A DNA stretch of 29,391 nt. Source: Actinomycetes bacterium. GTDB taxonomy: Bacteria > Actinomycetota > Acidimicrobiia > Acidimicrobiales > Microtrichaceae. Made by a program: the position numbers and the translations under genes. Position 1 is the stretch's first letter. Every line of letters begins with the position of its first letter. Shown piece by piece: positions 15,444 to 23,521 of the stretch. The notes under the pieces are model-generated. The model searched no databases, was not told where the DNA came from, and saw nothing but the letters and a program-made list of their open reading frames with translations. Location of the stretch: contig JAEWED010000159.1 in the NCBI GenBank assembly GCA_023389745.1, positions 1 to 29,391 of the forward strand, given 5' to 3'.

Positions 15444-17726
15444 TCAGACCCAGCTGCGCACGGCGTGCTCGAGCTCGTCGACCCGCTGGGACAGCCCGTC
15501 GATCGTCACCGCCTCGGAGAGGTGCACACCCTGGGCCTCGTCGCACCCGAAGTCGGCGAGCATCGACAGGGTGGTCGCGTCGGGCACGCCATCGGCACCG
15601 ACGCGCAGACCGAGCTCGTGGCACAGCTCGATCGTGGAGCGGACGATCGCTGCGTCGGATGCCGCGTCGGCGAGGGTCGAGATGAACGTGCGGTCGATCT
15701 TCAGCCCGACCACCGGCAGGTGCTGCATGGTCGACAGCGAGGTGTAGCCGGTGCCGAAGTCGTCGATGACGAAGCGCAGGCCCAGCTCCGACAGCGAGGC
15801 GAGCGTCTCGCGTGAGCGCACGGGGTCGTCCATCAGCTCGACCTCGCCGACCTCGATCTCGATCAGGTCGGTCTGCAGCTCGCCGCTGGTGACGAGCAGC
15901 GACACGAAGGCGGCGAGGTCCGGGTCGATCAGGTTCCGCATGGAGAGGTCGGTGCTGACGACGACGTCGTGACCGGCGTCGCGCAGCACCTTCGCCGCCC
16001 GAGCGGCCTCGCCGAGCACCCAGCGTGTCAGCGGCTGGATGAGCCCGGACTGCTCGGCGAGCTCGAGGAACTCGAGCGGCAGGTGGCTGCCGTCGTCGTT
16101 GCGCCAGCGCAGCTTGGCCTCGACCTTCGACACCCGACCCGAACGCAGGTCGATCATCGGCTGGAAGCGCAGCTCGAGGTCCTGGTCGGCCAGGCCGCGA
16201 CGCAGGTCGGCGAGCAGCGAGAGCCGGTGGATCGAGCTCGAGGCGTCGACGTCCTCGTGGCGGGCGAACCGGCTGCCGTCGCGCTTCGCGGTCTCGACGG
16301 CGCGGTTCGCGGCACGCAGCAGCGCCCGGCCGTCGTCGCCGTCGCCGGGGGCGATCGCGACGCCGACGTTGACCTCACAGCTCACGATGTGGCCGGCGAT
16401 GTCGAAGGGGCGGTCGAGTGCGACCCGGACCGAGTACGCACGGTCGAGCGCCTCGGCCTCGCTGCTGCACGGCATGCTCAGCACGGCGAACTCGTCGCCG
16501 CCGATCCTGGACACGACCGCAGCGCCGCGGACCTCTCGCACCAGCCGCCGCCCGATCTGCACCAGGAGCTGGTCGGCCAGGTGCAACCCGAGCGTGTCGT
16601 TGAGGCGGGCCAGGCCGTCGATGTCGACCACCGCGAGCGAGACGGGGGCGCTGTGCGACGCCGACGCGACCGACGCGGCCAGGCGCTCCTCGAGCAGCGA
16701 GCGGTTCGGCAGCGCGGTGAGCGCGTCGTGCGAGGCCTGGTGGCGGAGCCGGTCCTCGAGCGCCACGGTGGCCGTGACGTCGGTGGCGGTCATGCCGAGC
16801 GTGCCGTCGGCGAGACGGTCGACGCGAAGGTCGAGGTACGTCCCGGGCACCTCGCTGAGCGAGATGCGCTCCGCGGTGAGCGTCTGGCCGGTGTGGCAGA
16901 CGTCGAACAGCGCCGATCGGATCAGCTGTGCGGACGCCGGCCCCAGGATCGACTCGAGCGCCGTGCCGTCGACGTCGTGCGTCTCGAGGTTGAACATGGC
17001 GTGCGCCGAGCGGTTCGCCGCACGCAGCACCAGCGACCCCGGGTCCGACGGGTCGGTGAACTCGCTGACGAGGCAGGCGGACGGGTCGTGCTCGACGATC
17101 TCTGCGAAGCGCCGCGAGGCCGTGCGTCGCTGCTCGAGCTCGGTCACGTCGACCAGCGCGCCGGCGCAGGTCGAGGAGCGCTCGACATCTGCGGCCCCGG
17201 GGGCGACGATCTCGCAGCGGTCGGCGCGCACTTCGACCGACCGCCAGGTGCCACCTGCAGAACGGAAGCGGACCGGGCCGTCGAGCGGCTCCGGCGGCGG
17301 GCCGGGCGTCACCGCCGGGGTCGAGACCAGCAGCGGCGACCCGGTGGTCAGATCGATGATCGGGCTCGGCGCCGGGCGGGACTCCGGGCCGTGGTGGCCG
17401 CGCCCCGCGTGCGCGAGCTGGTGGTCGAACCGGTCGAGGTCGTCGGGGTGCACCATCGCCCTGAACATGCCCGGGGTCAGGAACATGACGGGCTGCCAGC
17501 CGAGGACCTGCTCCGAGGACGCCGAGACGTGGAACGTGTCGGAGCCCGGGGCGACCTCTTGGAAGAACACGGTGCCCGACGACGCGAGCGCCGCGTCGTA
17601 GTCGGCCCGGATCGCAGCGAGGTCCTCGTCGGCCTTGGCGCTGAGCGCGACCAACCGCTCTGCCAGCTCGGCGGCATGCTCGGCGATGGCAGCCTCGGCT
17701 GCTCTGCGGCGCGAACGTCGACTCAC
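15444..17726 (-). CDS. PAS-PAS-GGDEF-EAL protein with intact GGDEF and degenerate EAL
   Basis: A 760-residue cytosolic c-di-GMP protein without membrane segments. In order: a charged N-terminal helix (about 5-45), two PAS-like domains (about 45-200 and 205-330), a GGDEF domain and an EAL domain. The cyclase motif RIGGDEFAVL is complete (residues 409-413 GGDEF), but the I-site position reads RGAA (400-403), so product inhibition is probably lost. The phosphodiesterase half is altered: EAL is EAK (536-538), the metal-binding Asn of the NLS motif is Asp593, and the EGVE glutamate is Asp712. DDFGTGYTSLS and LKIDR remain. I infer a diguanylate cyclase with a weak or ligand-only EAL domain. The GTG start follows AGAGG by seven bases, with a TAGCAT -10 box at 17757-17762. 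Confidence 0.92.
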   Translation of the reverse strand: MSRRSRRRAAEAAIAEHAAELAERLVALSAKADEDLAAIRADYDAALASSGTVFFQEVAPGSDTFHVSASSEQVLGWQPVMFLTPGMFRAMVHPDDLDRFDHQLAHAGRGHHGPESRPAPSPIIDLTTGSPLLVSTPAVTPGPPPEPLDGPVRFRSAGGTWRSVEVRADRCEIVAPGAADVERSSTCAGALVDVTELEQRRTASRRFAEIVEHDPSACLVSEFTDPSDPGSLVLRAANRSAHAMFNLETHDVDGTALESILGPASAQLIRSALFDVCHTGQTLTAERISLSEVPGTYLDLRVDRLADGTLGMTATDVTATVALEDRLRHQASHDALTALPNRSLLEERLAASVASASHSAPVSLAVVDIDGLARLNDTLGLHLADQLLVQIGRRLVREVRGAAVVSRIGGDEFAVLSMPCSSEAEALDRAYSVRVALDRPFDIAGHIVSCEVNVGVAIAPGDGDDGRALLRAANRAVETAKRDGSRFARHEDVDASSSIHRLSLLADLRRGLADQDLELRFQPMIDLRSGRVSKVEAKLRWRNDDGSHLPLEFLELAEQSGLIQPLTRWVLGEAARAAKVLRDAGHDVVVSTDLSMRNLIDPDLAAFVSLLVTSGELQTDLIEIEVGEVELMDDPVRSRETLASLSELGLRFVIDDFGTGYTSLSTMQHLPVVGLKIDRTFISTLADAASDAAIVRSTIELCHELGLRVGADGVPDATTLSMLADFGCDEAQGVHLSEAVTIDGLSQRVDELEHAVRSWV

Positions 17727-17756
17727 GATGGCGCCTCTCCCGTGGTGATGCTGCCG

Positions 17757-17762
17757 ATGCTA
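17757..17762 (-). promoter_or_regulatory. -10 box TAGCAT for the GGDEF-EAL gene
   Basis: On the minus strand TAGCAT predicts a start near 17750. This gives a 24-base leader that contains GGGAGAGG before the GTG start. Confidence 0.45.
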
Positions 17763-17858
17763 CCGAACCGCTCGTCGCCGGGTGGGGGCCGGGATCACAC
17801 GGTTCGAGTCCGACACTACGGCCCGGATGCCCGGCGCGAGTGGATCCGACGCGGTCGC

Positions 17859-17864
17859 TACCAT
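17859..17864 (+). promoter_or_regulatory. -10 box TACCAT, leaderless promoter of the MscS gene
   Basis: TACCAT ends exactly seven bases before the A of ATG 17871, so +1 and the start codon coincide. There is no Shine-Dalgarno sequence. Confidence 0.6.
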
Positions 17865-17870
17865 CCCGCG

Positions 17871-18863
17871 ATGGCCAACGGATCCTCCCTGCTGCTCGCC
17901 GCCGTGCCGGGCTACTGCGACGACCGGGGCTGGGCGTGCCAACCGGTGCTCGACGCGACCGACAACGAGGGTCTGGCGGCCGCTGCGGGCTGGCTGTCCG
18001 AGAAGCCGCTGCAGATCCTGGGCATCCTTCTCGCCGCGTGGATCGCCAACCGGGTGCTCCGCCGACTGATCAAGCGGGCGGGCGAGCGCATGATGGACCA
18101 GGCGGACCGGCTGGGTGACTTCGTGCCCAGCAAGTTCCGCAGCGCCGCTCCGACGGGCAGGACCGAGGCTCGTGGCGCCGCGATCTCGACGATCGCTCGC
18201 AGCGTCGCCACGTCGATCGTCGTGGTCGTCGCCTTCGGGGCGGTCCTGTCGGTGCTCGGGGTGAGCCTGGCGGCGCTCTTCGCCAGCGCGGGTGTGCTCG
18301 GCGTCGCCCTCGGCTTCGGCGCGCAGACCCTGGTGCGCGACATCCTGGCGGGCTGGTTCATCATCGTCGAGGACCGCTACGGCGTCGGCGACACGATCGA
18401 CGCGGGTGCGCCCGCGGTCGGTGTCGTCGAGCGGGTCACGCTGCGCTCGACACGTCTGCGCGACATCACCGGCACGGTGTGGCACATCGCCAACGGTGAG
18501 ATCCTGCGCGTCGGCAACAAGAGCCAGAACTGGTCGCGGGCGCTCGTCGACGTGGTCGTCACCCCGCAGGCCGACATCGACCGGGCCTGCGAGCTGCTCG
18601 AAGAGGTCGGCGAGGACCTCTTCGCCGACCCCGAGTGGTCCGACCGCATCACGGGACGACCCAACGTGTTGGGGGTGCACCTGATGGACCCGACGGGTGT
18701 GACGCTGCGGGTCATCTGCGAGACCGAGCCCGCGAGCCAGTTCAACGTGGAGCGGGAGTTCCGGCGCCGTGTCCTGAAGGCCTTCGAGGTGAACGGGATC
18801 CCGCTGGCGACGACGGTGCCGATCCGTCCCGCGAGCGCGCCCGAGGGTCCACCGAACGGCTGA
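17871..18863 (+). CDS. small-conductance mechanosensitive channel, MscS family
   Basis: A 330-residue inner-membrane channel that opens under membrane tension to release solutes after osmotic downshock. There are three hydrophobic segments: about 45-65 (LQILGILLAAWIANRVL), about 105-125 (SIVVVVAFGAVLSVLGVSLAAL), and the pore helix with the Gly/Ala pattern GVLGVALGFGAQTLVRD. The classic GWFIIVEDRYGVGDTI beta-domain start follows, then the C-terminal cytoplasmic vestibule ending near PLATTVPIRP. Length fits minimal MscS proteins. The start is fixed by the leaderless promoter at 17859. It is divergent from the GGDEF-EAL gene with 144 bp between. Confidence 0.94.
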   Translation: MANGSSLLLAAVPGYCDDRGWACQPVLDATDNEGLAAAAGWLSEKPLQILGILLAAWIANRVLRRLIKRAGERMMDQADRLGDFVPSKFRSAAPTGRTEARGAAISTIARSVATSIVVVVAFGAVLSVLGVSLAALFASAGVLGVALGFGAQTLVRDILAGWFIIVEDRYGVGDTIDAGAPAVGVVERVTLRSTRLRDITGTVWHIANGEILRVGNKSQNWSRALVDVVVTPQADIDRACELLEEVGEDLFADPEWSDRITGRPNVLGVHLMDPTGVTLRVICETEPASQFNVEREFRRRVLKAFEVNGIPLATTVPIRPASAPEGPPNG

Positions 18864-18873
18864 GGGCCGCTGG

Positions 18874-18879
18874 TACGTT
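18874..18879 (+). promoter_or_regulatory. -10 box TACGTT ahead of the small membrane-protein gene
   Basis: GGTACGTT follows the MscS stop by about ten bases. Its predicted start near 18886 gives a leader of about 97 bases before ATG 18983, where AAAGGTGG provides a ribosome-binding site. Confidence 0.35.
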
Positions 18880-18982
18880 CGCATTCCGAGCGGACAGGAG
18901 TCTCGTCGCCCCGCGCGTGCGAGCTCCCGGCGTCCACCGCAGCACCCGGTGGCGTCGTCCGTCGGAAAGGTGGACGAGCGCG

Positions 18983-19159
18983 ATGAACAAGTACGTGCAG
19001 GTGGTGCTGATGCTCGGCGCCGGGTTCCTGGTGTTCGCCATCTGGCGCGATCCCGCGACCGCCGCCCAGGACGTGGGTGACCTGGTCGGGTTCATCGGGT
19101 CGTGGCTGCAGGACGTGCTGGCGAAGCTCGCCGACTTCTTCTCGAACCTCGGGTCGTGA
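18983..19159 (+). CDS. 58-residue single-pass membrane protein
   Basis: A small protein with one N-terminal hydrophobic helix (YVQVVLMLGAGFLVFAIW, about residues 4-21), a short polar joint (RDPATAAQDVG), and an amphipathic helix rich in aromatic and aliphatic residues (LVGFIGSWLQDVLAKLADFF) ending in NLGS. I do not recognise the family. The shape suits a membrane-associated partner rather than an enzyme. AAAGGTGG lies about ten bases before the ATG. Its stop overlaps the GTG of the PH-domain gene in GTGA, so both are probably translated together. Confidence 0.65.
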   Translation: MNKYVQVVLMLGAGFLVFAIWRDPATAAQDVGDLVGFIGSWLQDVLAKLADFFSNLGS

Positions 19160-19770
19160 CCCACGCCGACTCCGGACGACACGATCCCGGTCGTGACGTG
19201 CCCCGGGTCGTCCGCTCCCGCGGCGCCGGGCAGTCCAGGAGTCGTGCCCCTCGCGGGTGGCGCCCCGCCACGATCGCGAGTGCCTACCTGATGCCGGGCG
19301 AGCGGGTCGTGCGGGAGGAGACGCGCTCGGTACGCGGCTTCCTGGCCGCACAGGTGCTGTGGCTCGGCCTGGCGGTGCTGATCCCCGTCGCCGGCGCGAT
19401 GTTCGACCCGGCGATGATGGGCCTGGGGCTCGTCGTCTCGCTCGGCATCGTCGGGATGCTCGCCGTGCGCGGCGTGCAGGCGGCGTTCACCCGCTACCTG
19501 GTGACCGACATGAGGGTGCTGCGGGTGAGCGGGGTGCTCAACCGCTCGGCGGAGTTCATCCCCTGGGGCAAGGTCACCGACATCACCCGCACCGAGTCGC
19601 TCGGGCAGTGGCTCGCACACACCGCGACGATCCGCATCGAGTCGGCGAACGAGCGGTCGAGCTTCCGGACGATCGACGACATCGACGACCCGGACGCGTT
19701 CTACCGGGTGGTCGTGCAGCTCGTCGACCGCAAGCAGGGCCGCATCTCGAACGTCTCCGGCCTGGACTGA
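19156..19770 (+). CDS. membrane-anchored bacterial PH-domain (bPH2/YdbS-like) protein
   Basis: A 204-residue protein with an Arg-rich N-terminus, the leading motif YLMPGERVVREE, two adjacent transmembrane helices (FLAAQVLWLGLAVLIPVAGAM and LGLVVSLGIVGMLAVRG), and then a bacterial PH domain (TRYLVTDMRVLRVSGVLNR... IPWGKVTDITRTESL... ATIRIESANE). bPH2 proteins sit at the membrane as protein-binding modules of unknown detailed role. GTG 19156 overlaps the preceding stop (GTGA) and is chosen for that coupling. ATG 19291 would start directly at MPGERVV and give 159 residues. The first 45 residues look unstructured, so the start is the least certain part. Confidence 0.82.
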   Translation: MTHADSGRHDPGRDVPRVVRSRGAGQSRSRAPRGWRPATIASAYLMPGERVVREETRSVRGFLAAQVLWLGLAVLIPVAGAMFDPAMMGLGLVVSLGIVGMLAVRGVQAAFTRYLVTDMRVLRVSGVLNRSAEFIPWGKVTDITRTESLGQWLAHTATIRIESANERSSFRTIDDIDDPDAFYRVVVQLVDRKQGRISNVSGLD

Positions 19771-19798
19771 CGGCCGCGCTTGCGCTGTGCGCGGGCGC

Positions 19799-22450
19799 TC
19801 AGCCCTCGGCCGGGATGATGGTGGTCTCGACCGACGCCTCGTCGGCGACCTCGGTGCGCAGCTCCTCGACCTTGCCGGCCTGTGCGACGTCGTTCGCTGC
19901 CAGGGCGAACAGCTCGAGGCGCTCCGCGGTGTCGCGCACGACGGCGACCTGGATCGGCGAGCCCATGCGGACCTTGGCCGCGGACTTCGCACCGCGCAGC
20001 TCCGAGAGCACCGAGCTGGCGATCTGCCAGACCGCCGGGTCGCCGCCCTGGCCGTCCTCACCGGCCGCGGCACGGATCGACCCTGCGTCGGGCCACTCGG
20101 CGCGGTGCACCGAGCCCTCCATCCACCAGCTCCACGCCTCTTCGGCGGTGAAGGGGAGGAACGGGGCGAACAGGCGGTGCAGCGTCGACAGCGCGACGGC
20201 GAGCGCGGTGCGGGCGGACCGGACGCCGTCCGCGTCGGCGAGGGTGCTGCCCGGATCCGACGGATCCGAGCCGTAGGCGCGGCTCTTCACCAGCTCCAGG
20301 TAGTCGTCGCAGAAGCGCCAGAAGAAGTGCTCGGTGCGCTCCAGCGCCCGGGCGTAGTCGAACGCCTCGAACGCCGCGGTGGCCTCGTCGACCAGGTCGG
20401 CGAGCTCGCGCAGCATGGCCAGGTCGAGTGGACTCGTGACCACGCCGGGAGTGGTGTCGGGCGCCGCTGCGGTGCCGTCGTCGACGCCGAAGCCGAGCGC
20501 GAAGCGCGACGCGTTGAGCAACTTGATGGCGAGGCGGCGACCGACCTTCATCTGCGCCTCGTCGAAGGTGGTGTCGGTGCCGGGGCGCCCCGACGCCGAC
20601 CAGTAGCGCACGCCGTCGGAGCCGTACTTCTCGAGCAGGTCGATCGGCGTGACCACGTTGCCCTTCGACTTCGACATCTTCTTGCGGTCCGGATCGAGGA
20701 TCCAGCCCGACAGCGCGACGTGTCGCCACGGGACCGAGTCGAACTCGTCGTGGCTGCGGACCACGGTCGAGAACAGCCAGGTCCGGATGATGTCGTGGCC
20801 CTGCGGGCGCAGGTCCATCGGGAACGTGGTGCGGAACCGCTCCTCGTCCTCGCCCCAGCCGCACGCGATCTGCGGGGTGAGCGACGACGTCGCCCAGGTG
20901 TCCATGACGTCGGGGTCGCCGACGAAGCCGCCGGGCACACCGCGCTGGTCCTCGGTGAACCCGGGCGGGCACTCGGCCTGCGGGTCGACGGGCAGGCTCG
21001 ACTCATCCGCGAGGATCGGGTCGTCGTGGTCCACGTTGCCGTCCGCGTCGAGGCGGTACCACAGCGGGAACGGGACGCCGAAGTAGCGCTGGCGCGAGAT
21101 CAGCCAGTCGCCGTTCAGGCCGCCGACCCAGTTGTCGTAGCGGTGGCGCATGTGGTCCGGGTGCCAGATCAGCTGGTTGCCACGTTCGAGCAGCTCGGCC
21201 TTGAGCGCCTCGTCGCGACCGCCGTTGCGGATGTACCACTGGCGTGACGTGACGATCTCGAGCGGCCGGTCGCCCTTCTCGTAGAACTTCACCGGGTGCT
21301 GGATCGGGCGGATGTCGCCGAGCAGCTCGCCGGACTCGGTCAGCATCGAGACCATCTGCTCGCGGGCACCGCCGGCGGCCTTGCGGGCGATGCGCGAGTA
21401 CGCCTCGACGGCGGCGTCGGTGGTGAGCCACTCCGGCGCCTCGCTCGAGAAGCGGCCGTCGCGACCGATGACGGCGCGGGTCGGCAGCGCGAGCTCTCGC
21501 CACCAGATGACGTCGGTCAGGTCACCGAAGGTGCAGATCATGGCGACGCCGGTGCCCTTGTCGGGCTCGGCGAGCGGGTGGGCGAGCACGGGCACCTCGA
21601 CGCCGAACAGCGGCGTGGTGACCGTGGAGCCGAACAGCGGCTGGAAGCGCTCGTCGTCGGGGTGGGCGACCAGCGCGACGCAGCTGACGACGAGCTCCGG
21701 TCGGGTGGTGTCGATGACGATGTCGTCGCCCCCGTCGGTGCGGTGGAAGGCGAGCTGGTGGTAGGCGCCGGGACGCTCCCGGTCCTCGAGCTCGGCCTGC
21801 GCGACCGCGGTCTGGAACGTGACGTCCCAGAGCGACGGCGCCTCTTGTGAGTACGCCTGGCCTCGACCGAGGTCGTGCAGGAACGCCCGCTGCGAGATGC
21901 GACGGGTCGAGTCGCTGATCGTCGTGTAGCCGAGCGACCAGTCGACCGACAGGCCGAGTGTGCGGAACAGCTCCTCGAACGCGGCCTCGTCGATGACGAG
22001 CAGCTGCTCGCACAGCTCGATGAAGTTGGGTCGGCTGACGCGCACGAAGTCGCCGCGCTGCTTCGCCGGCGTCTCGGGGACCCTCAGCGCGGGGTCGTAG
22101 GGGACCGACGGGTCGCAGACGACGCCGAAGTAGTTCTCGACGCGGCGCTCGGTCGGCAGGCCGTTGTCGTCCCAGCCCATCGGGTAGAAGACGTGCTGGC
22201 CGCGCATGCGCTGGAAGCGGGCGACGGTGTCGGTGTGGGTGTAGCTGAAGACGTGGCCGATGTGCAGCGAGCCCGAGGCGGTCGGCGGTGGGGTGTCGAT
22301 CGAGAAGACCTGGGACCGCTCGGCCGCCGGCTCGAAGGTGTAGGTGCCCTGCTCGGCCCACACGGCGTTCCAGCGCTCCTCGAGGCCGTCGACGGTCGGC
22401 TTGTCGGGGATGGCGCGGTCGGGGCGGGGAGTGGGGGGCGTCGCTGGCAT
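19799..22450 (-). CDS. valS: valyl-tRNA synthetase, type 2 (archaeal/rickettsial form)
   Basis: An 883-residue class Ia synthetase charging tRNA-Val in the cytosol. HIGH is at 63-66 in IDTPPPTASGSLHIGHVFSY and KMSKS at 591-595. The CP1 editing domain follows (VIDTTRPELVVSCVALVAHP). MDTWATSSLTPQIACGW and DDNGLPTERRVE are the type-2 pattern shared with archaea and rickettsiae, unlike the PPPNVTGSLHMGH form of most bacteria. The C-terminus ends about 60 residues short of E. coli ValS, and no C-terminal coiled coil is visible. ATG 22450 is preferred to TTG 22459, because the TTG lies inside the likely -10 box (TAGGTT, 22464-22459). It is divergent from an SDR gene. Confidence 0.95.
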   Translation of the reverse strand: MPATPPTPRPDRAIPDKPTVDGLEERWNAVWAEQGTYTFEPAAERSQVFSIDTPPPTASGSLHIGHVFSYTHTDTVARFQRMRGQHVFYPMGWDDNGLPTERRVENYFGVVCDPSVPYDPALRVPETPAKQRGDFVRVSRPNFIELCEQLLVIDEAAFEELFRTLGLSVDWSLGYTTISDSTRRISQRAFLHDLGRGQAYSQEAPSLWDVTFQTAVAQAELEDRERPGAYHQLAFHRTDGGDDIVIDTTRPELVVSCVALVAHPDDERFQPLFGSTVTTPLFGVEVPVLAHPLAEPDKGTGVAMICTFGDLTDVIWWRELALPTRAVIGRDGRFSSEAPEWLTTDAAVEAYSRIARKAAGGAREQMVSMLTESGELLGDIRPIQHPVKFYEKGDRPLEIVTSRQWYIRNGGRDEALKAELLERGNQLIWHPDHMRHRYDNWVGGLNGDWLISRQRYFGVPFPLWYRLDADGNVDHDDPILADESSLPVDPQAECPPGFTEDQRGVPGGFVGDPDVMDTWATSSLTPQIACGWGEDEERFRTTFPMDLRPQGHDIIRTWLFSTVVRSHDEFDSVPWRHVALSGWILDPDRKKMSKSKGNVVTPIDLLEKYGSDGVRYWSASGRPGTDTTFDEAQMKVGRRLAIKLLNASRFALGFGVDDGTAAAPDTTPGVVTSPLDLAMLRELADLVDEATAAFEAFDYARALERTEHFFWRFCDDYLELVKSRAYGSDPSDPGSTLADADGVRSARTALAVALSTLHRLFAPFLPFTAEEAWSWWMEGSVHRAEWPDAGSIRAAAGEDGQGGDPAVWQIASSVLSELRGAKSAAKVRMGSPIQVAVVRDTAERLELFALAANDVAQAGKVEELRTEVADEASVETTIIPAEG

Positions 22451-22458
22451 ACGGGGCA

Positions 22459-22464
22459 AACCTA
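22459..22464 (-). promoter_or_regulatory. -10 box TAGGTT for valS
   Basis: On the minus strand TAGGTT ends nine bases before ATG 22450. The predicted start at about 22452 leaves only two leader bases, an almost leaderless mRNA. It excludes the upstream TTG as a start. Confidence 0.5.
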
Positions 22465-22478
22465 CCGGTCGCGCCCAC

Positions 22479-22484
22479 TACGGT
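22479..22484 (+). promoter_or_regulatory. -10 box TACGGT for the SDR gene, back to back with valS
   Basis: TACGGT lies 14 bp from the valS -10 box on the opposite strand, so the polymerase sites overlap. The predicted start near 22491 gives a leader of about 74 bases to ATG 22565. Confidence 0.4.
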
Positions 22485-22546
22485 CCGAAGCCGAAACCGC
22501 GCCGGTGCGAGACGTCGGGCGGACCTCGAGCGAAGGAACCGCGCCA

Positions 22547-22576
22547 GATGGAACTGAGCAACCGATGGAACTGAGC
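22547..22576. repeat. 17-bp-offset duplication of the SDR start region
   Basis: GATGGAACTGAGC occurs at 22547-22559 and 22564-22576. The offset is 17 bp, not a multiple of three, so the two ATG codons are in different frames. Confidence 0.85.
22548..22574 (+). CDS. upstream mini-ORF overlapping the SDR start
   Basis: ATG followed by seven sense codons and TGA (MELSNRWN), created by the duplicated start region. It overlaps the SDR gene by ten bases in another frame. The only good ribosome-binding site (AAGGA near 22533) is spaced for this ATG and not for ATG 22565, so the mini-ORF may take the first initiation and pass ribosomes on. Translation is inferred. Confidence 0.4.
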   Translation: MELSNRWN

Positions 22577-23386
22577 GGGGGCGCAGCGATCGTGACGGGC
22601 GCCGGGGGCGGCATCGGCTCGGCCCTCGCTCGTCGACTCGCCGGCGAGGGCATGTCGCTGGTGTTGGCCGACCGCGACGAGGCCGCGCTCCACCGCGTGG
22701 TCGCGACGCTGCCAGAGGCGACGTCCGCGGTCACCGCCGTGGTCGATGTCGCCTCGGTGGCCGACAACGAGCAGCTGGTCGCGCTCGCCGAGGACCTCGG
22801 CGGGCTGCGACTGAGCGTGCTCAACGCCGGGGTGTACCTGCCGGGGTTGTCGTGGGAGGTGCCACTCGAGCAGTGGCAGCTGCAGGTCGACGTGAACCAG
22901 TGGGGCGTCATCCACGGGGTGCGCGCCGCGGTGCCGGCCATGATCGAGCACGGCCAGGGTCACGTCGTCGCGATGGCCTCGGGTGCCGGGCTGGTGGCGA
23001 CCCCTGCGCTGGCGCCCTACGTCGCCACGAAGCACGCCGTGGTCGGCCTGATGGAGTCGCTGCGCCACGAGCTCGCCCGGGTGGCGCCGAAGGTGCACGC
23101 ATCGGTGGTCTGCCCCGGCAACGTGCGCACGCCGATGGCGGCGAACTCGCTGTCGACCGCCGGCATCGAGCGTGAGGAGCTGAGCGCGACGGTCGCCCCG
23201 CTGGCCGCGACGATCCGCAGTGGCAACGACGCCGGCGCGGACGCGTCCACCGTGGCGGACGCGATCGTGTCGGCTGTCGCAGAGCAGCGCTTCTGGGTGC
23301 TGCCCCAGCCCGAGGTCGCCTGGGGTGCGCTCGACCGGGTGCAGCGCATCTCCGACGGACGCGAGCCGGTCGACCTGTTCGGCTGA
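22565..23386 (+). CDS. SDR-family oxidoreductase
   Basis: A 273-residue classical short-chain dehydrogenase. Cofactor loop TGAGGGIG near residue 11, an acidic residue after the second strand (VLADRDE, favouring NAD+), LNAG, catalytic Ser139 in MASGAG, Tyr152 and Lys156 in YVATK, and CPGNVRTPM after the sixth strand. The substrate is unknown; the pattern resembles broad actinobacterial 'SDR family NAD(P)-dependent' enzymes. ATG 22565 is chosen because it starts the Rossmann fold. GTG 22505 in the same frame would add 20 unlikely residues. It is divergent from valS and convergent with the GAF-GGDEF gene. Confidence 0.92.
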   Translation: MELSGGAAIVTGAGGGIGSALARRLAGEGMSLVLADRDEAALHRVVATLPEATSAVTAVVDVASVADNEQLVALAEDLGGLRLSVLNAGVYLPGLSWEVPLEQWQLQVDVNQWGVIHGVRAAVPAMIEHGQGHVVAMASGAGLVATPALAPYVATKHAVVGLMESLRHELARVAPKVHASVVCPGNVRTPMAANSLSTAGIEREELSATVAPLAATIRSGNDAGADASTVADAIVSAVAEQRFWVLPQPEVAWGALDRVQRISDGREPVDLFG

Positions 23387-23433
23387 CCGCTCTGGCCGCT
23401 CGATCTGCGCGTCGGCCGGTCGCGGAACGGCGC

Positions 23434-23496
23434 TGCGACGCGTCGATTCCGATCGACGCGAGATGCGGTCGTGGGACGACGTTGCGACGCGTCGAT
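23434..23496. repeat. direct repeat between convergent genes
   Basis: TGCGACGCGTCGAT occurs at 23434-23447 and 23483-23496. The first copy forms one arm of the hairpin at 23439-23460. Confidence 0.7.
23439..23460. terminator. 9-bp stem hairpin between SDR and GAF-GGDEF genes
   Basis: CGCGTCGAT (23439-23447) pairs with ATCGACGCG (23452-23460) across a TCCG loop. It lies in the 135-bp gap between convergent genes. A bidirectional terminator is likely; there is no U-tract. Confidence 0.55.
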
Positions 23497-23521
23497 CGCC
23501 GAGCGCGCGAGGCCCGCGGGA

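Noticed and set aside
15969..17870. Plus-strand open frame running into MscS
   Set aside because: It is the antisense shadow of the PAS-GGDEF-EAL gene; the MscS start is fixed by its promoter at 17859.
22457..22459. TTG as valS start
   Set aside because: It falls within the predicted -10 box; ATG 22450 three codons later is at the transcript start.
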